NCBI GenBank assembly: GCA_014843695.1
Contig: CM026390.1
Coordinates: 12,750,904-12,814,903, forward strand
Length of the DNA stretch: 64,000 nt
Direction of reading: 5' to 3'
Source of the DNA: Archivesica marissinica
Lineage: Eukaryota > Mollusca > Bivalvia > Venerida > Vesicomyidae
The notes under the pieces are model-generated. The model ran no database searches. It was not told where the DNA came from and saw only the letters and a program-made list of their open reading frames with translations. Positions 42,701-51,446 of the stretch are shown here, piece by piece. The stretch's first letter is position 1. Each line of letters begins with the position of its first letter. A program made the translations under genes and the position numbers.

Positions 42701-45700
42701 CTTTACAGGCAAAGTTATGTGATAAAAAAAGTATTACACGGAATACAACTTTACAGACAAAGTTATGTGATAAAAAAAGTATTACACTGAATACAACTTT
42801 ACAGGCAAAGTTATGTGATAAAAAAAGTATTACACGGAATACAACTTTACAGGCAAAGTTATGTGATAAAAAAAGTATTACACGGAATACAACCTTACAA
42901 GCAAAGTTGTGATAAAAAAAAGTTATCACATTATGACGAATTAAATTCAATATATATTGTATTTGTTTGTATATTCGAGAATTTCGATATTGCGGATACG
43001 CCATGAGGTCACTCATGCACCTTACTTGATTATGTGTGTGGGCTATTAATAGCTGAATAATAATCATGAAATTTCCACCAATCAAAACAGGAATAGCATT
43101 TTCTGTTTGAAATGTCAGTGTATCTTCACAAACAAAATAGTTATGAACTAACAATCTCTATGGTGATCTGCACAAAAACTATTGCGTGCGTATGTCACTG
43201 ATAGTTTCATATATTATCAGATGTTCAATGTTTCTTCTTTAAAATGATATATAAATAGTCCTGTTTACATAACCTGCATCAGCATCAAAAACATCTGGTA
43301 CGATTGTCACCTCGCTGACCAGTACAGGCTACAGTACTCACTACATGTATTCAGGGTATTTTACCCCTTGACTTTTTTGGCAAAGGGTAACTAAATATTA
43401 ATGGGTATCCTGAAAATTTAAAAACAACTCCTTTACAAGCAAATGACCGTGCAAAATATCTTGATGTCTCTATATCACAAGATCTATCCTGGAATATGTA
43501 CATCAAGCGGTTAGCCAGTACTAAGCAATGTGTGTGACGTACCTTGCTCAATGACTACTACATACGTGGCCTGATCGAGTATCGAACCCTGGGACCATTT
43601 GATTCCAAATCAGACGCGCTACCACCGACGCAACACTTTGATGTGTTGTATGTATGTATGTTCCTTTAATGTCAAACCCCTCGCAGGGACTTAGAAATGT
43701 TTTCCTGGGCAGGCTTAGCCGACCTAAGCGATTAACCAGTACTAAGCAATGTGTGTGAGGTGCCTTGCTCAATAACACTACATATGTGAGAGGTACTCGA
43801 CAGACTGCTTTGGTTTCATAGATTTAGTGTTAGACAGTTTCTTGGGCCGTTTTGTTGTGTCTTCAGTAGGGGGTACATTTATCGGAGTGAGAAGGGCTTT
43901 CTTTGTTGGCGACATTAAATTCCCAATGATGACAGGCTGCGAGGTTCTTCGCTTCTGAACATTTGCTGGCATTGTGATTTTCCTTGAAATAAAGAATTCA
44001 CATTCTACTTTCGGCTTATCTTCTAAGTCTTCATAGATTACAGATGGTGCTGTCTTTATAGGGGTGATCTGTGCTCTGTTTAGAGGAAATATACCAGACC
44101 GTCTAAATGATCCAATCAGGTTCTCGGGTGTTAACCCTTTATTGTAGGCCTTATTGGATATACGCGCCACATTGGTTCTGGTAATTTGAATGCCTGGGAC
44201 TTTCCGCATAAAGGCTTGACACTCGCTATAATAGGCATTCTTTAGTGGGCCAAAATAGCCAACATCCAATGGTTGCGTAACATGGGAGGTATGTGGTGGA
44301 AGTACATAAAATATAATGTTATGTGCAATACCCCATTCTGTAAGAGTTAAGTTGATGTGTGATCTATGGCCATCAAACATAATAAGGAATGGTGATCCGT
44401 TAGTAGGCACATACTTGAGGAAATGGGTTTCAATGTACTTCATGAATACCAATGAGTTTGACCAGCCAGACTCTGTAACACACCCATTGGTACCAGGGCA
44501 AGCTCCGTCTATAAGATCCTGGTTCCAACGTTTTCCAGGAAATACATAATATGATGGTATCCGCATTCCTGCAGCACTCCCTCCAGCTATGATGGTATCC
44601 GCATTCCTGCAGCACTCCCTCCAGCTATGATGGTATCCGCATTCCTGCAGCACTCCCTGTCTCCCTCCAGCTATGATGGTATCTGCATTCCTGCAGCACT
44701 CCCTCCAGCTATGATGGTATCCGCATTCCTGCAGCACTCCCTCCAGCTATGATGGTATCCGCATTCCTGCAGCACTCCCTCCAGCTATGATGGTGTCCGC
44801 ATTCCTGCAGCACTCCCTCCAGCTATGATGGTATCTGCATTCCTGCAGCACTCCCTCCTGCTATGATGGTGACAGTCTTTCCCCTGGTTGATGTGATGGC
44901 CTGAGGTGATGAACCCTTCAGACAAACAGCATTGGTAGGAGTATGTTCCATTGCCAGCCCTGTCTCATCTATGTTCCATATGTTTTCTGGCTTGTTACAT
45001 AGACCATGTTTGTCCAGAACATGCTGCAACTGGCTAAAATAGGCATCAAGAACAGTCTTAGATGTACATTTGGCTCTCATAACGGACAACCTCTGTGGTT
45101 TTGCCAATGTTAATTCTGGATTGCGCCGTTTAAATCCGTTATACCACGACTGTGCAAAGGAAGGCTCATCCGGCGTCTTTCGATTCAGACTGATGGCATA
45201 GTCTGCGGCAAGGTTGAGAAACTCCTTCCTGGAATAACCGTAGCCTATGCCAGACATGTAAGTCACATGGTCCAGAAGTTTGGTCTCCTCCTTATAAAAT
45301 GTAGGCATAGGTCCATGGTTGACTGTGGTTCCATCAACCCCTGGGACAGGCTGCAAACCCAATGTCCTATCCCTCAAAGTACTCTCAGGTATACCATACA
45401 GTTTGGCTGCTTTTGAAACAGATATGTGTGTAGCCTTCATCTCTTCATATGCAGTCTGGATTAGCTTAGTGTCATACTGTCTTCTTTTATGTTTACCAAT
45501 TGTAGGAAAAACAGAAACAAAAATGAGCTTTTTGCATTAAAAACTGATTTTATCAAATGTCAGAAGTTTATACCAGTAGAAATACAATGCCATATAAGGC
45601 AATCATGTGACGTCATATGAGTGGAGGTCACGTGACAAACAGTCATTGAAATTCGAATAAATATTGACTACATGAATGAAATATTACGAGAGTAATGAAA

Positions 45701-47298
45701 AAATGACAAGTTTTGAATAAATGAAGATAAACTTACCCGTAGAAATGACATTGCAACTTTTTTTGTAATTGACAGTTGTGGAGCTCCGCCGGAAATAGCA
45801 AACACAAAATGCGCATGTGCGGTTCATTTGGATTTATTCTGATATCACCGCTTATTAGTATTCACCGATATTAGGGTTACTGGGGATACCACTGGACACC
45901 AAACATGTGTTGAGACTATACGTTAACCGTTATAGTACTTTACATAGCTGTTGATGACACACACAATGATTCAACTTATTTGGTGTCTGCTTCAGTGTTT
46001 ATCAAACATATAAATTTGTCAGCCTGTCGAGTTACTCAGTAAAAGTGACATCCGTGGTCCAGTGGTAGAGCGTCGGATCTGGAATATATCGTCCCGGGTT
46101 CGATACTCGGTCAGGCCAGTGGCCACGTATAGTGTCATTGAGCAAGGCACCTCACACACATTGCTTAGTACTGGTTAACCACTTAGGTAGATTAAGATTG
46201 CCCAGGAAAACATGTCTACGTCCCCACAAGTGGTTTGACATTAATGGAACATACATACATACATACAAGTCAGTTACTGAGTTAGGTCTCTTGAAAGGGG
46301 TCTCCCTATTCACAGACAAGAGATGAAAAATGGTTAAATAGGCATACAAGACGTCGACGGTTACTGAACAAATATGATATAATAAAGTCATCTAAAGTAT
46401 TAAATATAACATGTGTTTGTCTTATTCCATCAAAAAAACAACACGATCAAACGCCGTCTTTTTTATACTTTATTTATTTTACAACGATTGCGAAGCAAGT
46501 TTGAACAACTTATATTAATCACTCTCGTTGGCTCGGACGTAAGCGTATATGTGGGAGGAAACCGGAGAAAACCCACCTGTCTGATCTGGCGACCATCGTT
46601 CCATCTCACATACTTCCCTGTCCGAGGATCGAACCTGGGTCGCATTGGTGAGAAGCGAGCGCGCTAACCACTGCGCTAATCGGACAGCCAAGAGATGAAA
46701 AATGGTTAAATAGGCATACAAGATGTTGACAAGAGATGGTTACTGAACAAATATGATATAATAAAGTCATCTAAAGTATTAAACTTAACTCGCGCCCGCA
46801 CACAGGGGAACAGGTGCCTGTTCTCTTGTCGGCTGCTGGGTCAGACAGAGTTAAGTCCCTTAAGGAGAGGACAATCATAAGCTATACAGCTTTCTGTCCA
46901 ATTCCTTATATCAGTTGTTGTAAATAATCATGTACTAACAGAAAATAAATATGTTTAAACTAAGTCCCTTTACAGTATGGCAGACCGTCAAGACAGCGTT
47001 GAGTTTTTTGGATGGAATAAGACAAACATGTTATATTTAATACTTTAGATGACTTTATTATATCATATTTGTTCAGTAACCATCTCTTGTCGACGTCTTG
47101 TATGCCTATTTAACCATTTTTCATCTCTTGTCGGTTCTTGTCACTTCAAGTTCTTGTCTGTGAATACAGAATAGGGAGACCGCTTGAAAGTGTGATGAGG
47201 AATAAAAACATAACAGTTTGTCATTCACCGAAAAATTCTGCAACTGTTTGGACTGATCCCTTAAGTGTTATTGCATGTTTTGTAGCTGTTGCTGCCAT
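33593..47298 (-). CDS. MAD2L1: Mitotic spindle assembly checkpoint protein MAD2A, five coding exons
   Basis: HORMA-domain protein that binds MAD1 at unattached kinetochores and sequesters CDC20, restraining the anaphase-promoting complex. Minus-strand coding exons are 47229-47298, 39801-39947, 36768-36888, 34679-34782 and 33593-33756, all with GT-AG borders and compatible phases. They total 606 bases and encode 201 residues (human MAD2A has 205). In order the protein reads MAATATKHAITLKGSVQT, FDYGINSILYQRGIYPPE, EWLLSMTVHKLVVVIKSL, LERWQFDVDCDKTALTD, VIRQITASVTFLPLIEE, then the safety-belt region with SFDLLVYTDKDLEVP and RSFTTTIHKVDTMVAYK, ending KKT. The tail is a few residues shorter than in mammals. 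The gene is tail-to-tail with DECR2, and its introns hold many transposons and arrays. Confidence 0.95.
34020..34135 (+). mobile_element. SINE tail fragment, type 5-like
   Basis: GGAGATGGTCGATGGATTCT, CTCAAGAGCGATTTAAC and AATAAATTTGCATATA resemble the type 5 3' half. Confidence 0.5.
34379..34589. mobile_element. TTAA MITE, family C (MAD2L1 intron 4)
   Basis: Near-perfect inverted ends TTAACCCATTTCATTCTGGA and TCCAGAATGAAATGGGTTAA. The interior shares GATCAGGATCTATGT and CATAGCCAAGTGT-like words with 58392-58605. Confidence 0.85.
34679..34782 (-). CDS. MAD2L1: MAD2L1 coding exon 4
   Basis: Acceptor CATTTTAG, donor GTGTGT. Encodes KPREKSEKEVTNEIKAV then IRQITASVTFLPLIEEL and the first base of the following Cys codon. 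Confidence 0.94.
34908..35150 (-). mobile_element. tRNA-derived SINE, type 3 (MAD2L1 intron 3)
   Basis: Minus strand, ACGTTTATTTATCGTCGCTA tail, GGAGATCGAACCTGTGAGG at the box B side, head truncated. Confidence 0.85.
35213..35905. mobile_element. Small MITE split by a second inverted-repeat element
   Basis: GACTGGGAACAGGCGTCGAT at the left and AAAAATCGACAGACTGGAAC at the right belong to the family at 13907. The roughly 520 bases in between (about 35325-35848) have their own ends, GCCTGGGGAAAAGTGGG and CCAGTTTCCCCAGGC. Confidence 0.65.
36008..36293. mobile_element. Two type 4 SINE copies facing each other (MAD2L1 intron 3)
   Basis: 36008-36135 is a plus-strand copy and 36136-36293 a minus-strand copy; together they form an inverted repeat able to fold back. 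Both contain CCGGGTT(C/G) and GATCGGACAGGTG sequence. Confidence 0.78.
36366..36652 (-). CDS. Possible terminal exon of an unidentified gene inside MAD2L1 intron 3
   Basis: Minus strand: acceptor GCGACAG, two bases completing a codon, then an open frame to TGA at 36368-36366. It reads TPVHVTVCVNGNSMILP, RVFKRRYGHNAKVPTSK, MIGVCRTMEILESALSMC and DDAMCQIVVVYKCIQCSY. Several spaced cysteines suggest a secreted or extracellular module, distantly PAN-like at best. It has no similarity to repeats elsewhere in the window. The start phase complements the end of 43274-43328. Confidence 0.35.
36768..36888 (-). CDS. MAD2L1: MAD2L1 coding exon 3
   Basis: Acceptor ATTTTTCAG, donor GTAAGT. Encodes WLLSMTVHKLVVVIKSL, NTNEVLERWQFDVDCDK and TALTD. 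ERWQFD is a family signature. Confidence 0.95.
36931..37393 (+). mobile_element. tRNA-derived SINE, type 4, carrying a family B MITE
   Basis: Head TTAGCGCAGTGGTTAGCACG, body to AGTGATTAATATAAGTCG, MITE 37120-37361, then AACTTGCTTCACAATCGTTG and AATAAATAAAG. Confidence 0.85.
37120..37361. mobile_element. TTAA MITE, family B, inserted in a SINE tail
   Basis: TTAACCCATCCCTTCATAGA to CTATGAGGGAAGAGGTTAA. The type 4 SINE tail is interrupted exactly at its TTAA: ATAAGTCG before and AACTTGCTTCACAATCG after. Confidence 0.85.
37499..38005. repeat. 64-bp minisatellite in MAD2L1 intron 2
   Basis: Eight to nine units with GGGCAATCATTAGATGATGA, TTGAGCTTATTTACCCTCAC and CTCCGGCGAACCATGTGGGC. Some units lack the GGCGAGC part. 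Confidence 0.92.
38202..38446. mobile_element. TTAA MITE, family A (MAD2L1 intron 2)
   Basis: Ends TTAACCCTTTCAACACCA and GGTGTTGAATGGGTTAA, inverted relative to the copy at 19229. Confidence 0.82.
38717..38996. mobile_element. CAGGG-type MITE, right end missing (MAD2L1 intron 2)
   Basis: CAGGGATCATTCTAGAGGGC then GGGGCCCCACTTCTCCC and the common interior, ending at TCTGACCTG without the terminal repeat. Confidence 0.78.
39088..39716. mobile_element. MITE with GCTCGGCGTA ends, copy 2 (MAD2L1 intron 2)
   Basis: Left AGTGGTGGCATCTATGCTCG, right CGAGCATAGGTCTACCACT. The interior aligns with copies 1 and 3. Its right end lies about 85 bases from MAD2L1 exon 2. Confidence 0.8.
39801..39947 (-). 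CDS. MAD2L1: MAD2L1 coding exon 2
   Basis: Minus-strand acceptor TATTTCAG and donor GTAGAA. Encodes YGINSILYQRGIYPPETF, TREQKYGLTLLMSTDDA and IKKYLAEVISQIK. This is the most conserved block of the HORMA fold. Confidence 0.95.
40047..40653. mobile_element. MITE with TTAAAGCAGCATTACATCG ends (MAD2L1 intron 1)
   Basis: Perfect inverted termini TTAAAGCAGCATTACATCGT and ACGATGTAATGCTGCTTTAA. Related diverged copies at 24808-25329 and 58734-59224. Confidence 0.83.
40665..41450. mobile_element. MITE with CATAGTTCCC-type ends, copy containing a TTAA MITE
   Basis: Aligns along its length with 2453-2910 (AATTGCAATAACTTTATTAA, GTCCATTGAGAGCTTTCCAA and GATGACGTCACACGGGAAC shared). The difference is the family A MITE at 40939-41164. 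Confidence 0.72.
40939..41164. mobile_element. TTAA MITE, family A (MAD2L1 intron 1)
   Basis: Ends TTAACTCTTTCAACACC and GTGTTGAAAGGGTTAA. The uninterrupted repeat copy near 2620 has a single CTTAACTTGC at the same point. Confidence 0.87.
41885..42912. repeat. 48-bp minisatellite in MAD2L1 intron 1
   Basis: About 22 units with GTTATGTGATAAAAAAAGTA, TTACACTGAATACAACTTTA, CAGACAAA, plus a 44-bp form. CACTGA and CACAGA units alternate from about 42166 to 42641. As 48 is divisible by 3, the minus strand is open for 314 codons of hydrophobic 16-residue repeats, which I do not consider a gene. Confidence 0.95.
43274..43328 (-). CDS. Possible small exon inside MAD2L1 intron 1
   Basis: Minus strand: acceptor CTGTAG, 55 bases, donor GTTATG. 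In the phase left by the 54531-54781 exon it reads PVLVSEVTIVPDVFDADA plus one base. The phase fits both neighbours of the proposed gene, but the donor is weak and the segment is short. Chance is a real alternative. Confidence 0.25.
43405..43505 (+). pseudogene. LINE reverse-transcriptase fragment
   Basis: Plus strand reads PLQANDRAKYLDVSISQD then LSWNMYIK, matching the LG(V/I)xISxDLxWxxHI block of LINE reverse transcriptases (here with Asp for Gly). Cut off on the right by a SINE. Confidence 0.65.
43505..43785 (-). mobile_element. tRNA-derived SINE, type 1, one and a half copies
   Basis: Minus strand: 43505-43640 includes the body and head, and 43655-43785 a second tail and body. The second reaches the stop codon of the transposase remnant. 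Confidence 0.78.
43778..45490 (-). pseudogene. Broken pogo/Jerky-like DDE transposase with internal tandem expansion
   Basis: Two minus-strand frames. The upstream part (45440 to 44823, open back to about 45490) has a Psq-type helix-turn-helix (QYDTKLIQTAYEEM, SVSKAAKLYGIPESTLR), a CENP-B-like DNA-binding half, and IWNIDETG, the first catalytic Asp. The downstream part (about 44560 to 43778) has IMFDGHRSH with the second Asp, then PPHTSHVTQPLDVGYFG with the third acidic residue, typical of Tigger/Jerky proteins. Between them a 38-bp coding segment is repeated eight times and shifts the frame, so no single protein can be made. No ATG fits cleanly at the 5' end. It lies in MAD2L1 intron 1 on the same strand. 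Confidence 0.88.
44556..44875. repeat. 38-bp tandem repeat inside the transposase
   Basis: Eight copies of CATTCCTGCAGCACTCCCTC with CAGCTATGATGGTATCCG, starting at 44564, 44602, 44640, 44686, 44724, 44762, 44800 and 44838; the third carries 8 extra bases. On the minus strand each encodes roughly TIIAGGSAAGMRIPS. The net extra length, 274 bases, is not divisible by 3. Confidence 0.93.
45491..46045. other. No gene recognised; flank of transposase remnant
   Basis: A minus-strand ATGTCATTTCTACGG followed by GTAAGTTT near 45737 could be an old 5' exon of the transposase, but no in-frame acceptor was found to join it. Element termini could not be defined. Confidence 0.35.
46046..46265 (+). mobile_element. 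tRNA-derived SINE, type 1
   Basis: TCCGTGGTCCAGTGGTAGAG, box B GGGTTCGATACTC, body GCACCTCACACACATTGCTT, tail of ACAT repeats. Confidence 0.87.
46290..47190. mobile_element. Foldback element with arms of about 150-180 bp
   Basis: Left arm 46290-46438 and right arm 47006-47190 are inverted repeats (GGTCTCCCTATTC, GAGATGAAAAATGGTTAAAT, AATATGATATAATAAAGTCA). A third, direct copy of part of the arm follows a SINE at 46688-46783. The right arm ends 39 bases inside MAD2L1 intron 1. Confidence 0.75.
46460..46686 (-). mobile_element. tRNA-derived SINE, type 4, inside the foldback element
   Basis: Minus strand: TTATTTATTTTACAACGATT to TTAGCGCAGTGGTTAGCGCG (head, reverse strand). Confidence 0.86.
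47229..47298 (-). CDS. MAD2L1: MAD2L1 coding exon 1 with start codon
   Basis: ATG at 47298-47296 opens MAATATKHAITLKGSVQT then VAEFF plus one base, followed by donor GTGAAT. The GS...VAEFF segment matches the conserved N-terminal helix of MAD2. The codon is completed by the next exon to give FDYGINS. This ATG was chosen because it gives the expected N-terminal length. Confidence 0.88.
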
Positions 47299-47351
47299 CG
47301 CCAATCGCAACAAAAATAGTTCAACTTATTTCTTGATTTTCAGCTTTTAAA

Positions 47352-47362
47352 TTCCCGCAAAA
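47352..47362 (-). promoter_or_regulatory. E2F-like site upstream of MAD2L1
   Basis: On the minus strand the bases read TTTTGCGGGAA, about 54 bases before the MAD2L1 start codon, next to TTTAAA. It resembles the E2F/DREAM consensus (GCGGGAA core). Mammalian MAD2L1 is an E2F target. The motif is seen directly; its function is inferred. Confidence 0.45.
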
Positions 47363-47539
47363 CCGAGCCGATCGGTGATCATAAAAATACACCTCTGTTA
47401 TATTCACTTTATGGTAAAAGCCCACTAATTGTTTCTATCTACATGTAATTCGACAGATGTCAATATAATCACTTCTACTTCTACCAGTCACTGGCTAAGT
47501 TTAACAAACTGAACAGTATAGCCAGGTGGATGCGCATAG

Positions 47540-48703
47540 AGAAAGAATTGAAATACAAGTGATAGTATGTACAGTGGAGAGTTAAAAATAAAAGACTGCT
47601 AGGAGATTAGATAAAGATGGTGGCTAGTTGAGCCTTGAAGGCGTCAACTGTGCCAACTGATATTTTGTCCGGAGGAAGATTGTTCCACTCCTTGATGGTT
47701 CATGGAAAGAATGACTGTTGGCGGTAGCTAGTAAGCTAGTAGAGAAGGGTGGAATTAGGAAGGCATGGTCTGCTGTGTGACGCGAGCGGCGCAGAGTGGG
47801 TAATAGGCGGTCGGTCTTGTTGACTGCGACTTGGTTGTTGACTATTTTGAATAGTAGAGCTAGGCGTGATGTTTTTCTTCTGTCCTGGAGTGATGACCAC
47901 TGTAGGTCTTGGAGCATCTCGGTGACACTAGATCTGCTCTGGTAGCAGTGTTTGACGAATCGTGCCCCACGACGTTGAACCATCTCCAGTTTGTTGATAT
48001 ATGTTATTTCGTAGGGATCCCATACTAAGCAGGTGTATTCTACAGTGGGTCTGACCAGTGACTTGTAAGCGAGTTCTTTTGTTGGGGATGAGGCAATGTT
48101 AAGGTTCTGTCGTATGAAATTCAGGTTTCTATTAGATTTGTTTGTGATGTTCGTAATATGTTCTCCCCAGTTGTTGATGTCACCTGACTCCCGGGTATTT
48201 TGCTGATTTGACGTGTTGTAGAGATTGGTTATGATGTTTGTAGTCAAAATGGACGGTTCTTTTCTTTCGAGAGATAGAGATGACCTGACACTTGTCTGGG
48301 TGAAAGGCCATTTTCCACTTGTTTTCCCACTGTGATAGTTTGTCAAGATCGTTTTGTAAATTGGCGCAGTCGATGTTATTTGCGTTGGTTAGGTAGGCGA
48401 TGGTATCATCGGCGAACAATCGGATGGTAGCATCCAAACCGTGAGGGATGTCATTGATATAATACAGGAACAAGCTGGGTCCAAGGACAGAGCCTTGAAG
48501 GACACCGGACTCTACCTTGACTGTGTCTGAAGTCTCCCCTTCCAGTACTACTGACTGGGATCTTTCGCTCAAGAAGGCATGTATCCAGCGGTTGATCTTT
48601 CCTTTGATGCCGTAGTGGTTCAGCTTGTGGAGGAGAAGACTATGTGAGACCTTGTCGAACGCCTTGGAAAAATCCATCACCAAGACGTCCGTCTGGCTAA
48701 AAC
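47540..48703 (-). pseudogene. 5'-truncated LINE reverse transcriptase, frameshifted
   Basis: Minus strand, starting at about 48703: VLVMDFSKAFDKVSHSLL, SGVLQGSVLGPSLFLYYI, then the catalytic LFADDTIAYL, in one frame to about 48180. The rest (SLVRPTVEYTCLVWDPY, QRRGARFVKHCYQSRS, LQDRRKTSRLALLFKIV) is in another frame to about 47624. A frameshift near 48200-48340 and Y for D in the usual LxxxxVNDI context mark it as dead. It ends about 250 bases upstream of the MAD2L1 start codon on the same strand. Confidence 0.88.
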
Positions 48704-49060
48704 ACCTTAATTGAAAATAGTTCAATGATATTGTATGGTTATTAGTTGCCTCCCAATATTATAAAACACCAGGAGAGGAATATATAACTATTTTATACTT
48801 TCTTCTTAATCATGCTGAGACACTGTCTATTATAAAATAACAATGTATGTACACACATTGAAATAAAATACTGTTTAAACTAAGTAACTCTCAACATATT
48901 AACACACACACACAATTTAATTTATTTGAATAAATTATATATTTGAGCGCATACTAAAAAACAAACATGATTTTTTTTTCTCCATTGACCAAGCAGTTAG
49001 AGAAAATTAACCATGCAAATATTAAATTGATGAATATCATATTGTTCATTTGTCAGGATC
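48704..49060. repeat. Duplicated ~360-bp block, copy 1
   Basis: AAAACACCTTAATTGAAAAT onward matches 50827-51195 closely for about 360 bases, in the same orientation. The LINE remnant begins exactly at its left edge. Confidence 0.85.
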
Positions 49061-49202
49061 GATTTCATTAGTTTTCTATCAAGGTTCCTGATATAATGCA
49101 ATACACTATACTTTTTGTGTGTCGTATGCACACTAATGGATCTACATTTACATATTACTCCTAACAATCAATTCATGGTATGACTTGTCCAGAGGGACTG
49201 GG

Positions 49203-49462
49203 AGTGTGTATGTTTTATGTTTATTTATCGTCGCTACCGGTTGACCATATGAGCGACTCCTCCTGAAGAGATTAATCATTTTAGATTATTGGAGGATAGT
49301 GCAATGATACAGACAGAGACCCATTTCAGAGTCTCATCTGGTACATTTACGTACACGGTGTACAGTACCGACACGAGACCTCGGTTTAAAGTCCCATCTG
49401 AAAGACTGTTAATTTTATTAGGGTAAGATGGAGATCGAACCTGCGAGGACTGATGCGCTGGT
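49203..49462 (-). mobile_element. tRNA-derived SINE, type 3
   Basis: Minus strand; tail TGTTTATTTATCGTCGCTAC. The head is truncated as in the copy at 34908. Confidence 0.85.
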
Positions 49463-49894
49463 ATATTTTAAAATCTCATTAACAAAACTACATACTAAGG
49501 TGAAAAACAGGTATTAGTGTTACATGAGTTGTACAGTGGCCAGCCACTCAGCAAACATGGCTAAGCTGGGTGCATGACTGGTGATTGTATGCATCGATAT
49601 TCAAGTGTTTCCCAGATCAAGAAGTTAAGCTCTTTTGTTGCAATGCTTGCATACTTATAGTCATTGCAGATATAGCGTGCAGCTGATCTTTACACTTTGT
49701 CTGCTTAACAGGTGAGATACAGTTGCCAAGAGCCACATGATTGAACACTATTCGAATTGAGTACGTACATATGAGGCCTATAATTTCTCTTTAACTTTCT
49801 TTTTACCTTTCTTCACGACCATTTCAATAGTGATTAATTTGCTATTGGAGACCATGGACAGAATATCGAAAATTGTTCATTTATAATTTTATAT
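49463..49894. other. No gene recognised
   Basis: AT-rich sequence between two SINEs without coding signal. Confidence 0.5.
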
Positions 49895-50055
49895 ACAACT
49901 TTATTTGAGCTCGATTACGAAACAAGTTATTTCAACTTATATTAATCACTCTCGATACCTCATTTCTGATGGAATCCATCGCCATGAAGGAGAGAGAGGC
50001 AATGTGGAATTTATGTGCCTTGCCTAAGGATTCCATTTATACACGGCCACGGGTG
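49895..50055 (-). mobile_element. tRNA-derived SINE, type 5, head missing
   Basis: Minus strand: TATACAACTTTATTTGAGCT to GTGCCTTGCCTAAGG. Confidence 0.78.
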
Positions 50056-50098
50056 AACCATATTGTGTTAAAGGTGTGATTTATCGAACATTGTTTCT

Positions 50099-50337
50099 GT
50101 TATAACACGTTGGACTGCGAATCCAAGGATCGCAGGTTCGATCCCCAAGTCTGACCTAATAAAATTAACAGTCTTTCAAATGGAGCGTTAAACCATGCAC
50201 GTGAACGAACCAGCGGATACTATGGAACGTGTCTCTGTCTGTATCATTGTACTATCCTCCAAACATCTAAAATGACTAATCTCTTAAGGAGGCGTCGCTT
50301 ATATGGACAACCGGTAGCGACGATAAATAAACGTAAC
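50099..50337 (+). mobile_element. tRNA-derived SINE, type 3
   Basis: AACACGTTGGACTGCGAATC, GCAGGTTCGATCCCC, tail CCGGTAGCGACGATAAATAA. Confidence 0.85.
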
Positions 50338-50826
50338 TCACACGTTAGACTTAGACCTCAATAAACACCACCTATAACACAGTAAAAATTGGGAGAATTT
50401 GTAAGTACAAATCCAGGTAGATGCCCAATAAAGAGGGAATTATAACAGTTGAATAAACATAGCAAGAATGTGATATATGTATTACATTTAATTAGTATAC
50501 AAACAATGTTGCAGAATACCAGATACATGATATATCAATAATGGATTATTACTAAATATAAGCATTAAATAAAAACACATTATTAATAATCAAATTAGTC
50601 AATTTGTGGGGTGTGAAATATTTTCTAATTTCTGTTTTGGGTCTCATTAGAATTTCCTCGGCGAGCAGATTCTAATAAAATACACTCAACAAAATTCCTA
50701 ATCGGTCAACTCGTGCTTTACAGTATTTGGAGCAAACTATTTAACCATATTTTATCTATATTCATAGCATCTTATTTGATACATTTTATTACATATCTTT
50801 ATGCAATGAATTACTGTGTAGTCATC
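50338..50826. other. No gene recognised
   Basis: AT-rich sequence between a SINE and the duplicated block, without coding signal. Confidence 0.5.
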
Positions 50827-51195
50827 AGGAATAAAACACCTTAATTGAAAATAGTTCAATGATATTGTATGATTATTAGTTGGCTCCCAATATTATAAAA
50901 CACCAGGAGAGGGATATACATAAGTATTTTATACTTTCTTCTTAATCATGCTGAGACACTGTTTATTATAAAATAACAATGTATGTACACAGATTGAAAT
51001 AAAATACTGTTTAAACTAAGTAACTCTCAACATATTAACACACACAATTTAATTGATTTGAATAAATTGTATATTTGAGCGCATACTAAAAAACAAATAT
51101 TATGTTTTTCCTTCTCCATTGACCAAGCAGTTAGAGAACATTATGGAAAACTAACCATGCAATTATTAAATTGATGAATATCATATGGTTTATTT
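50827..51195. repeat. Duplicated ~360-bp block, copy 2
   Basis: Same orientation as 48704-49060, differing by scattered substitutions and small indels (CACACACACACAC versus CACACACA). Confidence 0.85.
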
Positions 51196-51263
51196 GTATT
51201 ATTTTTCAGTAACACAGATCTATATCTACGCAATGTGTGGCGTCACATATTTCTATTTTATTG

Positions 51264-51446
51264 TGTGACGTCCGTGGTCCAGTTGTAGAGAGTCGGATGA
51301 GGAATACTCGGTCAGACCACGTGTGTAGTGTCATTGAGCATGACACCTCACACACATTGCTTAGTACTAGTTAATCGCTTAGGTCGGCTAAGACTGCCCA
51401 AGAAATATATCTGGGTCCCGCAATGGGTGTGACATTAATGGAACAT
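51264..51446 (+). mobile_element. tRNA-derived SINE, type 1
   Basis: GTCCGTGGTCCAGTTGTAGA head with the box B region deleted, body CACCTCACACACATTGCTTA, tail TGACATTAATGGAACATAG. Confidence 0.8.

Noticed and set aside
42210..43154. 314-codon minus-strand open frame, hydrophobic 16-residue repeats
   Set aside because: By-product of the 48-bp array inside MAD2L1 intron 1. No signal peptide plus unique domain, and the frame is a simple consequence of unit length divisible by 3.
45319..45540. Plus-strand frame opposite the transposase
   Set aside because: Shadow of the minus-strand transposase coding sequence.
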